Under the pieces are notes generated by a model. The model saw only the letters and a program-made list of their open reading frames with translations, did not search any database and was not told the DNA's origin. A stretch of 64,000 bases of DNA. Source: Alphaproteobacteria bacterium (GTDB lineage Bacteria; Pseudomonadota; Alphaproteobacteria; SMXP01). Positions within the stretch are counted from its first letter, which is position 1. Every line of letters starts with the position of its first letter. Location of the stretch: the NCBI GenBank assembly GCA_028285305.1, contig JANQPV010000077.1:1-64000 (forward strand). Direction: 5' to 3'. Positions 45,204 to 54,330 of the stretch are shown here, one piece after another. A program made the translations under genes and the position numbers.

Positions 45204-45309
45204 TTAGAGCGTTTCCAGGTGAAGTGGAATCCGGTTCACCGTCAGGAAACGCGCAAAACAAGGAATCCGGAGCCGTTTTGTGTTTCCGTCAAAACCAAAA
45301 CGGCTCTAG
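45204..45309 (-). repeat. Dispersed palindromic element, copy C (inverted)
   Basis: Inverted relative to copies A and B and 106 bp long. Its CTAG end at 45306-45309 overlaps the GST gene: the GST stop codon TAG is formed by the element. Just upstream, 45163-45203 shows a decayed half copy (ACCGTTTGG...CCAAATCGG). The rest of the 44949-45305 gap has no gene. Confidence 0.85.
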
Positions 45310-45977
45310 GGCAGCGGATTGAACTTCCCATCTTTATCGAGTGCGCGCTTATAGGCGGGGCGGCTCCGCATTCGCTCGAGGAAGGCATGAGCTTTCGGGT
45401 ATTTCTTCTTCGTCATTCCCCCACGGACGACAGCGACTTCCATACAATACCCCATGACAATATCGGCCGCCGTCAGCTCGTCGCCGGCAAACCAGGCCGA
45501 AGCCGACAAATCCGATTCGACGAGATCAAGCAGAGCTTGGAGCCGAGGCTCCAGGAAGAGTTTTTCCGCCTGTCCGAGCACCGCTCGGATAATGGGTTTC
45601 AAAAAGAAAGGGACACGTTCCTTCAGCGCACCAAAGATGAAACTGATGGTGAGCAGCGGCTGTAAGCTTCCCTGCGAAGCATGAAACCAGAACAAATAGC
45701 TGGTCCGCTCGGGCGTGCCCGGCTCGGGCCGCAATCGTCCGTCGCCGTATTTATCCAAAATGTATTCAATAATCGCGTTCGACTCCGAGAGCGCGAGGTC
45801 CCCGTCCGTGATTACCGGCGCCGTGCCCAAGGGGGAGATCTTCTTGTACTCGTCAGGCGCAAGCCGGGTGTCTTTGTCCCGGTCGTACATCTTGAATTCG
45901 TAATCAACGCCCAATTCCTCAAGCAACCAAAGAATACGAATGGACTGAGAATTCTCCAGATGGTGAAGCGTGAGCAT
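45306..45977 (-). CDS. Glutathione S-transferase
   Basis: A 223-aa GST. N-terminal thioredoxin-like half: LTLHHLENSQSIRILWLLEELGVDYEFKMYDR, with PVITDGDLALSESNAIIEYI holding the glutathione-binding ES pair. The C-terminal helical domain is present. The stop codon comes from palindromic element copy C, so the original C-terminus may have been a few residues different. The ATG at 45977 begins the conserved fold. Last gene of the minus-strand catabolic run. Confidence 0.88.
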   Translation of the reverse strand: MLTLHHLENSQSIRILWLLEELGVDYEFKMYDRDKDTRLAPDEYKKISPLGTAPVITDGDLALSESNAIIEYILDKYGDGRLRPEPGTPERTSYLFWFHASQGSLQPLLTISFIFGALKERVPFFLKPIIRAVLGQAEKLFLEPRLQALLDLVESDLSASAWFAGDELTAADIVMGYCMEVAVVRGGMTKKKYPKAHAFLERMRSRPAYKRALDKDGKFNPLP

Positions 45978-46020
45978 GGTTTTCCCCCTGTCTGAATGCG
46001 CCAAACCTAACAGCCGCGCC

Positions 46021-47427
46021 TCAATTTTGTTCTAATGCGGCCGCAAGTGCTGAATATTTCGGTTGATCGATGGCCAGTTGATTGATCACGGTGGTTCTCA
46101 GGTGTTCGATCAACCGGGAGCCATCAAGGCTCATCGATTTGTCTCTGATTGCCTCGCAGAGCTTTCTGCGCAGATCCACTACCTCCCCATCGGTATCGAG
46201 CAACGCGCGCAAACGGGCATGTTCGTTCGCCGTGTGGGCAGGGCCCAACGTCAGCTCCCGGAGTACAATGTCGAGGGAATTCGACGCCACCAGGGACAGG
46301 AAAGCATTTCTCCCGTGGAGTTCAGTACGCAGGTCTTTGCGCAAAAAATCGCGAACGCTGGAGAGCAGTTCATCTGTGCGAGGCATGTTGATCGAAGTGA
46401 GCGGTTTGGTTTCTGTTACGAGAGTTACGGGACCCGGAATGATTAGGTTCACGCAATCCGCTTGGCACTCGGAAGAGCGGCGGGCGATGCCGGGGCGTTC
46501 AACGGTTGCATCAGACCCTTCGCGCCACCGTGCGGCCATACCTAAGCAGCCAATCGCCCACCAGAACGAGCCAAAGACCTCCCAGAATTTCACGTGAGCT
46601 GGATCGACCCTAATCCCCGATTCTGCTTCATACCCGTCAAGAAGATCCTCTAGTTTGCCAAAGCCACCCACTTCGAGGTGCCTTCGCCCGAACCGCCATG
46701 AGTTCGTGCAAATCCAGCCTATGTCGCGAACCGGGTCACCAATGAGCGCGGTTTCCCAATCGAGGACAGCCCTGATGCCTTCGGGCGTCACCATGATATT
46801 GCCATTGCGAAAGTCATTGTGCACAAGGCAAAGCTTATTGTCCGGTGGCAGATGATCGAGCAGCCACCTGGCCGAGTAATCGATCATGGGCTGGGGGGTG
46901 TCCATCTCCAGATACCGATCCCACATTGTACGGACGAACTCTTCCGTAGAGTGCGGCGTGAGATCGTTTGCCAAGCTCGTGGCTTCCAAATCGATACCAT
47001 GGATGCGGGCTAGAACTTGACCGCATTGATAAGCGAGTTTTGGTCTGATCTCATCGAGTTCAGGAATCTTATTGATACGTGCCCCAAGGGTTTCGCCGTC
47101 GAGCCATTCCATAATAAAGCCGGGGCCTAGGCCCTCTTCGGGCTTCAAGACATGATAGATTTCGGGCTCCGGGACGCCTGCCGCTTTGGCCACTTGCATA
47201 AGTTTGGCTTCTACCGCTAGGCCGGGATAGGTGCTGTCTTCCGGTAATTCTTCACCGTCGGCGGCGCGGCGCATCGCCAGTGTGAGCGGCTTGCCGTCTT
47301 GAACCAGCTCAATCCGATAGGTTTCTTGGCTGGCTCCGCCGCTCAGACGCTCGGCCTTCGTCATCCCGCCATATCCGTCGATGCAGCCTTGCAAAACGCG
47401 ATCTAAAAGGTCTTCAAAATTGCTCAT
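46021..47427 (-). CDS. Aminoglycoside phosphotransferase-like kinase fused to DUF6285
   Basis: A 468-aa protein. Residues about 1-325 are a choline/aminoglycoside-kinase fold (ACAD10-like): LARIHGIDL, catalytic VHNDFRNGNIMV and VLDWETALIGDPVRDIGWI. From about 345 to the end is a DUF6285 domain (TDELLSSVRDFLRKDLRTELHGRNAFLSLVA). These are commonly two adjacent genes next to acyl-CoA dehydrogenases; here they form one frame. Start overlaps the preceding stop by ATGA. Probably part of acyl-chain or xenobiotic acid activation, by context. Confidence 0.82.
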   Translation of the reverse strand: MSNFEDLLDRVLQGCIDGYGGMTKAERLSGGASQETYRIELVQDGKPLTLAMRRAADGEELPEDSTYPGLAVEAKLMQVAKAAGVPEPEIYHVLKPEEGLGPGFIMEWLDGETLGARINKIPELDEIRPKLAYQCGQVLARIHGIDLEATSLANDLTPHSTEEFVRTMWDRYLEMDTPQPMIDYSARWLLDHLPPDNKLCLVHNDFRNGNIMVTPEGIRAVLDWETALIGDPVRDIGWICTNSWRFGRRHLEVGGFGKLEDLLDGYEAESGIRVDPAHVKFWEVFGSFWWAIGCLGMAARWREGSDATVERPGIARRSSECQADCVNLIIPGPVTLVTETKPLTSINMPRTDELLSSVRDFLRKDLRTELHGRNAFLSLVASNSLDIVLRELTLGPAHTANEHARLRALLDTDGEVVDLRRKLCEAIRDKSMSLDGSRLIEHLRTTVINQLAIDQPKYSALAAALEQN

Positions 47428-49082
47428 TCCGGCTCACCATGCTGTTTGGCAGCGTCCACCATTGACTTTACGCTAGCAAGCAGGGCGGGCGCATCCCAAA
47501 CTATTCCATCCTTGATGGTGTATCGCACACCCCCGACGCGTTCGTTTTGCCCGGTCTCCCAGTTGAAGCGCTCATGACCGGTTCCATAAAGGACCTTAAA
47601 ATTGGCAAGGGGATTTTCCTCCACCAATACGAAATCTGCCTTCTTGCCTACTTCTACGGACCCTAAGTCCAATTCTTTGCCGATCAACTCCGCGCCGTTT
47701 AATGTTGCTGCACGGATCACTTCCAATGGATGGAAGCCAGCTTCTTGCAGGAGTTCAAGCTCTCTGATGTAGCCGAACCCGAAGAGGCGATAGAAAAAGC
47801 CCGAATCGGATCCAGTCGTCACTCGTCCGCCCGCGTTCTTGTAATCATTCAGAAACTCCATCCAGAGCCGAAAGTTTTCGCGCCAGGCGATTTCGTGACC
47901 TGTCGTCCAGTCAAAGTGAGGAGATCCATGTGTGGAGGGGTTCGGGCGAAAGTGGCGTGCCAGTGCCGGGTGCGTGTAGGTTTCATGCCACTCAGCTTCT
48001 TTCGCCCGCATCACGTCCCGGTTGGCTTCGTAGATCGTGAGCGTTGGCGAGAGGGTGAAGTCCAAGTCCAAAAACTCTTCGATCACCGCTGCGCGTTTTG
48101 CTGAGCCACGAGGTGCGGCTTGCTTCCAAAGTCTGCCCGCTTCACCGAAGCGATGTTGTTCATCGGCATAGTTGTAATCGGCTGGGTAATTCTGAACGGT
48201 GCGGTCATCGAAGAGAGCCTCAGGCAGTCCGTACCAGTGCTCCATACTATCAAGGCCCCAGCGGGCCGACGTCAGTGCATTGACGCGCGTCACTGTGCGC
48301 TGAGCGTGATGGTAAGCGGTTTTGAGCCCCAGAGACTGAGCTTCCTCGATGGCCGCCTTCATGACACTTGGCCGCGCGCCTAAGAATTTTAATCCGTCTG
48401 CGCCTTGATCATGGACGGCACGGACGGCAATGCGCGCCGCCTCGGGTGTCGGCATATCAAAATCGGTCAGGAGCGCATGGACCATAAGGCGGGGACTAGT
48501 GATCTCGCCCGCATCGCTCCGGCGTTTGTGGTCCAGCGTCCACGCAAGCCCCATCAAGGCTCCTACTTCGCGGACTGTGGTGACGCCGTGGGCCAGCCAA
48601 AGTTTGAAGACGTATTCAGGTCCAACAATTTCTCCGGCCAAGCCCTGGTACGGCGAATTGATGTGCACATGAGTATCGACAAAGCCAGGCAGAATATGAT
48701 GCCCCGATGCATCGATTTCGAAATCGCCTTTGTCAGGGCGCAGCGCCGGATTGATCGCCAGGGAGGGCGGCCCCAGTTCTGCGATTTGGGTAATCCTGTC
48801 GTTTTCGACAACAATATCTACAGGGCCCACCGGCGGAGAGCCGGTTCCGTCAATAAGAGTGGCGCCCCTGATCACCAATCGCTCAAAAGGTCCCTCCCCT
48901 TCATCTTCGGGACGATCAGGGGCCGGATCAGGCCGATTGACCCCCATCGCCATAAAGCGATTGATGCCGGTCTCGCCCGGCCGACTTTCTTGGGCGAGGA
49001 GCGGCGTAAACGACGCCACGACGAGTGCCGCGATGGTCCCAATGATCCGCAATCCGATACTCCTTTGCACGTGTTGCATCAA
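47424..49082 (-). CDS. Exported amidohydrolase family protein
   Basis: A 552-aa metal-dependent hydrolase. The N-terminus has a signal peptide (IIGTIAALVVASFTPLLAQ). The metal motif is GFVDTHVHINSPY, later GLKTAYHHAQ (His) and TGSDSGFFYR (Asp). Imidazolonepropionase-like amidohydrolases share this. Substrate unknown; periplasmic location suggests an outside compound. ATGA overlap with the downstream phosphotransferase. Confidence 0.85.
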   Translation of the reverse strand: MMQHVQRSIGLRIIGTIAALVVASFTPLLAQESRPGETGINRFMAMGVNRPDPAPDRPEDEGEGPFERLVIRGATLIDGTGSPPVGPVDIVVENDRITQIAELGPPSLAINPALRPDKGDFEIDASGHHILPGFVDTHVHINSPYQGLAGEIVGPEYVFKLWLAHGVTTVREVGALMGLAWTLDHKRRSDAGEITSPRLMVHALLTDFDMPTPEAARIAVRAVHDQGADGLKFLGARPSVMKAAIEEAQSLGLKTAYHHAQRTVTRVNALTSARWGLDSMEHWYGLPEALFDDRTVQNYPADYNYADEQHRFGEAGRLWKQAAPRGSAKRAAVIEEFLDLDFTLSPTLTIYEANRDVMRAKEAEWHETYTHPALARHFRPNPSTHGSPHFDWTTGHEIAWRENFRLWMEFLNDYKNAGGRVTTGSDSGFFYRLFGFGYIRELELLQEAGFHPLEVIRAATLNGAELIGKELDLGSVEVGKKADFVLVEENPLANFKVLYGTGHERFNWETGQNERVGGVRYTIKDGIVWDAPALLASVKSMVDAAKQHGEPE

Positions 49083-49085
49083 AGA

Positions 49086-51041
49086 TTAGATCGCGCGAGC
49101 CAACTCGGCCGCTTCGTGAATGGCGCTCATCATCGAGTTTCTTCCTCTCACGTCGCCGACCATATGCACGGTTCGATTGGTATTCGCTAAAGCCGCGGGC
49201 AAATCCCGATTGGGTTCGTTAAACGACACCAGGACGACGGTCTTTGCTGGCACCTTGCGCACCCGGTCCGTGAACAGAACGCCAATCTCAACCTCGTCCT
49301 CCGTTATGCCTCTCAGATAGTGGCCGCCAATAAAATCGAAATCACTCGAAAACAGTCTTTCCCGAGCGGCGCCGACCGTGACAGGCGGATACGGACAGTT
49401 GGCTGCCATTTGCTCCGTGCGGGATACCATCGTCACGTGGACGCCCGCTTTCAAAAGAACGTCCACAGCTGATATGGCTTCAAACGTTCCCGTATCATCG
49501 AACACGACGGCTGGGCCAGCGATTTTGGGTTGAGATCCAACGCCCATTAGTTCCCATGCGTTGTAAACGTGGGGTAGATCGTGTCCGGGAATAGGCTGAG
49601 CCGGCTGCGAAATCTGGAATCCGTCGCTTCGCGGGGTCACGCCCGTGGCGATGATGATTTCGTCCGGCGAGATCTCGCCCACTATGTCCGCGTCGACCAT
49701 CGAGTTGAGATGTATATCGACACCGAGGTCTTCGATTTCTTCGGCCAAGTACTGAGTGATTGTGCCGAGATCGGCCCGGTGGGGGGCGCTCGCGGCAAGC
49801 GCCACCTGGCCGCCCAGTCGTTTGCCGGCTTCGTGCAGTTCCACTTTGTGGCCTCGGATGGCCGCGGTTCTGGCCGCCTCGAGGCCCGCCGGACCTCCGC
49901 CCACGACAAGGACCTTTTTGGCGTTGGACACTTTGTCTGCGGGTTCGAAGGGAATATCTTTCTCTCTCGCGGCAGCAATGTTGACGACGCAAGACAGTGG
50001 CGCACCGGTCATGATCCGCCCGACGCAGCCCATATTGGACCCCACACACGGGCGGATCTTGTGCTCGTTGCCAGACCTGGCCTTGTTGACCAAGTCCGGA
50101 TCGGCGATCAGGGCCCGGACCATTGAGACCATATCCGCCTCGCCGTTCGCGACAATGGAGCTGGCGTGATCCATTGTCATAATGCGGCCGGTCACGATGC
50201 GGGGCTTCGTTATGAAGGGACTGATCTTGTTGTTCGGGATCATCTCCACACCGAGCGGATCGTCCGACGGCGCGATCAACTTGTGAAACCGCCAATAGGC
50301 GCCCATGTGGAGAGAGACATAGTCAACGAGTGGATCAACAACCTTTGCAATCTCGGCGTTGAGTTCCGCCGTTAGTCCGCCGGGCACGTAGTCTTCGTTG
50401 GGAATTCTGACACCCACCACAAAGTCTGGGTCGTTCACTTCGGCCCGGACCGCGGCGATGATCTCCAACAGAAACCGCATGCGGTTTTCGAAAGAGCCGC
50501 CATAGTCGTCTGTGCGCTTATTAAGAGCCGGAGAAAGGAATTCGTGAATAAGGTAGCCGCTGGAAGCATGAATATCGACCCCGTGGAGGCCACCGTCCCG
50601 TACCCGGCGCGCTGCCGAGGCGAACGCGGCGACAATCTCATCGATCTGCGTCTTGGTCATTTCGAATGGAATGACCCCGGACATGGGGTTCGGTACCGGG
50701 CTCGCGGACCAGTTCTCAGGAACGATGCCCGGCGGAAAACTGGCGCCGGAATGATAGATTTGCTGGAAGAGCTTCATGCCATGGGGGGCAATCGTCTTGG
50801 AGAGCTTCTCGTAGAATGGGATGCAGTCATCCGACCACAGAGGGAGAGCACCGGGGGCGCTGGGGTGAACGTTGGTGGCCTCGAGCGTCGACATGCCCAC
50901 GCCGCCCTTGGCACGGGCCTCGTGATAGGCGATCAAGTCGTCGCCGCGCAAAAGCGTGCCATGGGGCGCGCGCACGATGCGGTTGGGGATGGTGACACCG
51001 CCCACCTCGATCGGCTCGAAGAGATTGTCGTACTGGCCCAT
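49086..51041 (-). CDS. Old yellow enzyme/2,4-dienoyl-CoA reductase-type oxidoreductase
   Basis: A 651-aa flavoprotein with an FMN TIM barrel (FEPIEVGGVTIPNRIVRAPHG at the start, HASSGYLIHEFLSP), an iron-sulfur region and a C-terminal FAD/NAD(P) domain (VLVVGGGPAGLEAARTAAIRGHKVELHEAG). The cluster region reads CVGSNMGC...SCVVN: only three of the usual four cysteines are seen, Ser taking the second place. The ATG at 51041 was chosen as the family start (MGQYDNLFEP). Substrate unknown; enoates or similar. Confidence 0.88.
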   Translation of the reverse strand: MGQYDNLFEPIEVGGVTIPNRIVRAPHGTLLRGDDLIAYHEARAKGGVGMSTLEATNVHPSAPGALPLWSDDCIPFYEKLSKTIAPHGMKLFQQIYHSGASFPPGIVPENWSASPVPNPMSGVIPFEMTKTQIDEIVAAFASAARRVRDGGLHGVDIHASSGYLIHEFLSPALNKRTDDYGGSFENRMRFLLEIIAAVRAEVNDPDFVVGVRIPNEDYVPGGLTAELNAEIAKVVDPLVDYVSLHMGAYWRFHKLIAPSDDPLGVEMIPNNKISPFITKPRIVTGRIMTMDHASSIVANGEADMVSMVRALIADPDLVNKARSGNEHKIRPCVGSNMGCVGRIMTGAPLSCVVNIAAAREKDIPFEPADKVSNAKKVLVVGGGPAGLEAARTAAIRGHKVELHEAGKRLGGQVALAASAPHRADLGTITQYLAEEIEDLGVDIHLNSMVDADIVGEISPDEIIIATGVTPRSDGFQISQPAQPIPGHDLPHVYNAWELMGVGSQPKIAGPAVVFDDTGTFEAISAVDVLLKAGVHVTMVSRTEQMAANCPYPPVTVGAARERLFSSDFDFIGGHYLRGITEDEVEIGVLFTDRVRKVPAKTVVLVSFNEPNRDLPAALANTNRTVHMVGDVRGRNSMMSAIHEAAELARAI

Positions 51042-51279
51042 ATTTTCCTCCCCAGTGGTCGTTTTCAGGGAGTTTAGGCGGGTCGGCGGCGGAGCACAAC
51101 AGGAGTGAGCATGAAGTTCCATGAGGGATACCTACATCTCTACTCACTCAGTAGTTTCGCCCATCTCCACCACGCCCGAGAGGTATAGTGTGGGAGCAGC
51201 CAAAATTAGCAATGTAGAATTGTAGGGGGCTCAGTTCCCATCCCAAACTGAAGCTCGGCTAGAACGAGGATGCCAGCAC

Positions 51280-52410
51280 TCACAAACACCCATACACCGC
51301 ATCAATCAAACGCTTCGGTTCCTCGCCTAAGCCATAGCCGCTTGTGTAGCGGTTTGGTGTGTAGCCGAAGCTGAAGCGGTTTTGGGGATCGGCGAACGCG
51401 CAGAAGCCCCCGGCCCCGGCGGTGCCGATATTGCCGTCGCGGCCCCAATAGTTGAATCTGGTGTCCAGCAACAGCCCAAGGGCGACACGGAAGTCGTTGC
51501 CGAACATGAAATCATCCTTGTACCATTGTTCTTCGGCCATGAGGGAGAGAGTTCTTTCATCGAACGGATCTACTCCGTTATAGCTGCCGCCCAAGGCTAA
51601 AGGCGCAAAGAGCCGCGCGAGCGCGTGGGCATGGGCGACGCCGCCGCCAGAGGGAAAGCCGAATTCCAGGAACTGGCGCGAGCCAAAGAAATTGGGATCT
51701 GCCGGCATCGGGGCAAATTGGGCAAGAGTGTTCTCATTTAAAAGCCCGCCGGACATGAGTTCGTTGTTTGGGTTGGGTATGTGCGCAACAACGCGCTCCA
51801 AATCGTTCTGCGAGCAGCCAAGGATATAATCTGCTCCCAGAGGTTTTGCCAACTCCTCTTCGATAAATTGCGCAATCGGTCTGCCATCAATCCGGCGAAC
51901 GATCTCCCCAATGATGTATCCAAATGTTACGGAGTGATACGTCTCCTGGGTTCCCGGCTCCCAATTGGGTGTTTGCGCCGCAATTTTTGCAGTGAACACC
52001 GGCCAGTTCAACGCATCGCCAGGTTCCGCACTCTCTATCACCGCGAGGGATGCCTGGTGAGCGAGCGCTTGGCGGACAGTAATCCCTTCTTTTCCGGCGC
52101 GTGCAAACTCAGGCCAATACGTTGCGACGGGCTCATCGTAGTTGAGTGCGCCCCGGCCGTGGAGCATGTGCGCGGCAAGAGCAACAATTCCCTTGGTGAC
52201 GGACATGCAACAGACGAGGGTGTCGTCCGCCCAAGGCTCAGTTTTGTCTGGAGTCCTATAACCGCCCCAAAGATCGACAACGGTCTCTCCGTCTCGGATC
52301 ACACTGACGCGCGCACCCACTTCGCCGTGGTCGCGAAAGTTTACGGCGAAGGCGTTTCGGACTTCTTCAAATTCGGAGTCACAGACCCCGTGAATGGGTG
52401 TTTCAGACAT
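51280..52410 (-). CDS. Beta-lactamase-like serine hydrolase
   Basis: A 376-aa class C beta-lactamase/esterase family protein. The nucleophile motif SVTK is in CCMSVTKGIVALAAHM; the second motif is YHS in TYHSVTFGYIIGEIV, and a late GFCAFADPQ region matches the family. No signal peptide, so probably a cytosolic esterase/lactonase. It stands between the dioxygenase beta subunit (52 bp) and the OYE gene, in the catabolic run. Confidence 0.85.
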   Translation of the reverse strand: MSETPIHGVCDSEFEEVRNAFAVNFRDHGEVGARVSVIRDGETVVDLWGGYRTPDKTEPWADDTLVCCMSVTKGIVALAAHMLHGRGALNYDEPVATYWPEFARAGKEGITVRQALAHQASLAVIESAEPGDALNWPVFTAKIAAQTPNWEPGTQETYHSVTFGYIIGEIVRRIDGRPIAQFIEEELAKPLGADYILGCSQNDLERVVAHIPNPNNELMSGGLLNENTLAQFAPMPADPNFFGSRQFLEFGFPSGGGVAHAHALARLFAPLALGGSYNGVDPFDERTLSLMAEEQWYKDDFMFGNDFRVALGLLLDTRFNYWGRDGNIGTAGAGGFCAFADPQNRFSFGYTPNRYTSGYGLGEEPKRLIDAVYGCL

Positions 52411-52462
52411 TTACTCCTCGTTGGTGCTCCGCTTCTTTTGCTAAATCGGCGTGTGCTCGACC

Positions 52463-53026
52463 TCAGAACAAGCTGCTCAGGTTTGTCGACAACAGGACGG
52501 TTTGGTCAAGATAGATGTGGCGCCTTGCGATCTTGAGGTCCGAGCCGACTCGGCGCAATCGATCGCATCTCTTGCCAAACCAGCTGTCTTCTTCCGTGTC
52601 GAGACGGGAGCGATAAAGATGAAAGTTCGACTCTACGTCGATTTCTTTCTCCTCGAAGTTGGTGATGCGCACATTTGTAATGAGATGGCGGGTGCGAGAG
52701 GGGGGCTGCTCCGCCCAAGCGTAGCCTGTGTCCAATCGCGCAATTCGGTACTTAAGCACCTCCTTGTCATCGTCGAAGTAAGCCATGTCCCCCGGCTTCG
52801 TGAATTCCTCGTTCAGTTGGTTCGCATTCATGGTGCGCCGGATCGGCATCCAGTAGTGGATATCGTCCGTGAGAAGATCGATCCAATCCTGGAATTTGCG
52901 ATCATCCAACAGCGCCGCTTCGTTGTATAAAAACTGCTCCACTTCGTATTGCATTCTCATGCGAGCTTCCAGCTCCATATCGCGCAACGTGTTCGTCACT
53001 TCCTTTCCAATGGCGGCACGCATCAT
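52463..53026 (-). CDS. Ring-hydroxylating dioxygenase beta subunit
   Basis: A 187-aa small subunit of the scytalone dehydratase/NTF2-like fold: VEQFLYNEAALLDDRKFQDWIDLLTDDIHYWMPIRRT is the family signature. It has structural rather than catalytic role in alpha3beta3 dioxygenases. ATG at 53026 overlaps the alpha subunit stop, so the pair is translationally coupled. Confidence 0.92.
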   Translation of the reverse strand: MMRAAIGKEVTNTLRDMELEARMRMQYEVEQFLYNEAALLDDRKFQDWIDLLTDDIHYWMPIRRTMNANQLNEEFTKPGDMAYFDDDKEVLKYRIARLDTGYAWAEQPPSRTRHLITNVRITNFEEKEIDVESNFHLYRSRLDTEEDSWFGKRCDRLRRVGSDLKIARRHIYLDQTVLLSTNLSSLF

Positions 53027-54309
53027 ATTCTCCCCGTGGGTGCCGGTGTGTGGTTCTGCTTTAGCTCGTCCCAGCTGTCTGCGTCCATCCATTCGGCCCA
53101 GGCTTTGTACGTCCAAAGCTGGCCATGCTCGTTCACAACCGTCTCGACTCGCTTGTGGCCGAGGGGTGAGTCAACGACCTTGTCTTTGCCCTTGCCCATC
53201 GCATAGTGAAGAGGATAGCGGCGATTGGCGATACCTTTGGTGGCCCTGGTGCTGTGAGCCCAATTCTCGCCGTCGTCCTGTTCGAGCAAGCCTCCTGGAC
53301 CGAAGAAGTGGGTGGCGAACAATTGGGTCTTCCGCCGCTCTTCCGCAGGCAAGTCTTTTTGCACGAGCGTGAACCACCAAATCTCGGTTTCAAAAGGACC
53401 TCTCGGCAAGCGGAGACTCAATTGAGTGCCGTTGAGGGCGATCCAAAGATTGGGGAAAATGTTCGGGTGCGGCATAATGGGCTGCGTTCCATAGGTGTTC
53501 TCCACGTCCGATGCTGCGTCCTCGCCTTCCGGCTTGACGAATGGACCGGCGATGGCATGGCCGTAGTCGCCCAGCATCACCATTTGATTCATCTGATAGA
53601 GAGTGTCTTGCAGCGGGAAGAAGTCGGAGCGATCAGATGACGCATGACTTATCGTGGGATGGTACCAGTCAAATAGATTGTCGACGGCTAGTTTCCAGTT
53701 ACAGCCTATGCGGTTCTTTTGGATGCCCGGCAATACTTCGATGTTCTCGTCCTTAGCCGCTATGTCGAGGCCAACTCTGCCGGTCTCACCCAGATATTCC
53801 AATAGTCCCGGTGCGTCCGGATCCATCGTTGCAAAGATGAAGCCTTTATAGCTGTCCACCTGGGCGGCATGTCCAAGACCCCATTCGTCCCGGTCGAGAC
53901 CACCACGGTAGAACTCTTCATACCCCGGCACGCCGACCAATTTGCCGTCAAGCCCATAATTCCAACCGTGATAAGGGCACATGAAGGACCGGGCCTTGCC
54001 CTGTTCGGCCCGGCACAACGTATTGCCCCGATGACGGCAAGAATTGAGAAGGACGTTTACCGCGCCCTTCTTGTCGCGGGTGACGATGACCTGATCTTCA
54101 CCGATCCGTGTCAGGAAGAAGTCGCCGGCCTCCTTGACCTGGCTTTCATGGCACATGAAGTTCCAGGCTCTTGCAAAGATCCGCTCTAACTCGCGATGGT
54201 ATATGGCCTCATCCGAAAAGATCGTGCGGTCAACAAGGCCGTTTTCGGTGTCGACATAGGAACTGGCGGGGCCGGCATCGCGTGCGGATGCCTTTGTTGC
54301 CTGGTTCAT
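53023..54309 (-). CDS. Ring-hydroxylating dioxygenase alpha subunit (Rieske)
   Basis: A 428-aa catalytic subunit of an aromatic-ring dioxygenase. The Rieske motif is CRHRGNTLCRAEQGKARS then FMCPYHGWNYG; the iron site is DNLFDWYHPTISHASS. Length suits biphenyl/benzoate-type large subunits. No ferredoxin or reductase is in the window, so electrons must come from elsewhere. Substrate unknown. Confidence 0.92.
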   Translation of the reverse strand: MNQATKASARDAGPASSYVDTENGLVDRTIFSDEAIYHRELERIFARAWNFMCHESQVKEAGDFFLTRIGEDQVIVTRDKKGAVNVLLNSCRHRGNTLCRAEQGKARSFMCPYHGWNYGLDGKLVGVPGYEEFYRGGLDRDEWGLGHAAQVDSYKGFIFATMDPDAPGLLEYLGETGRVGLDIAAKDENIEVLPGIQKNRIGCNWKLAVDNLFDWYHPTISHASSDRSDFFPLQDTLYQMNQMVMLGDYGHAIAGPFVKPEGEDAASDVENTYGTQPIMPHPNIFPNLWIALNGTQLSLRLPRGPFETEIWWFTLVQKDLPAEERRKTQLFATHFFGPGGLLEQDDGENWAHSTRATKGIANRRYPLHYAMGKGKDKVVDSPLGHKRVETVVNEHGQLWTYKAWAEWMDADSWDELKQNHTPAPTGRI

Positions 54310-54330
54310 CGCTTTCCTCCGGTAGAAAGA

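Noticed and set aside
45081-45665. 194-aa plus-strand frame
   Set aside because: It runs through the palindromic element and antisense to GST.
48405-49190. 261-aa plus-strand frame
   Set aside because: Shadow of the amidohydrolase on the minus strand, which has full motifs and a signal peptide.
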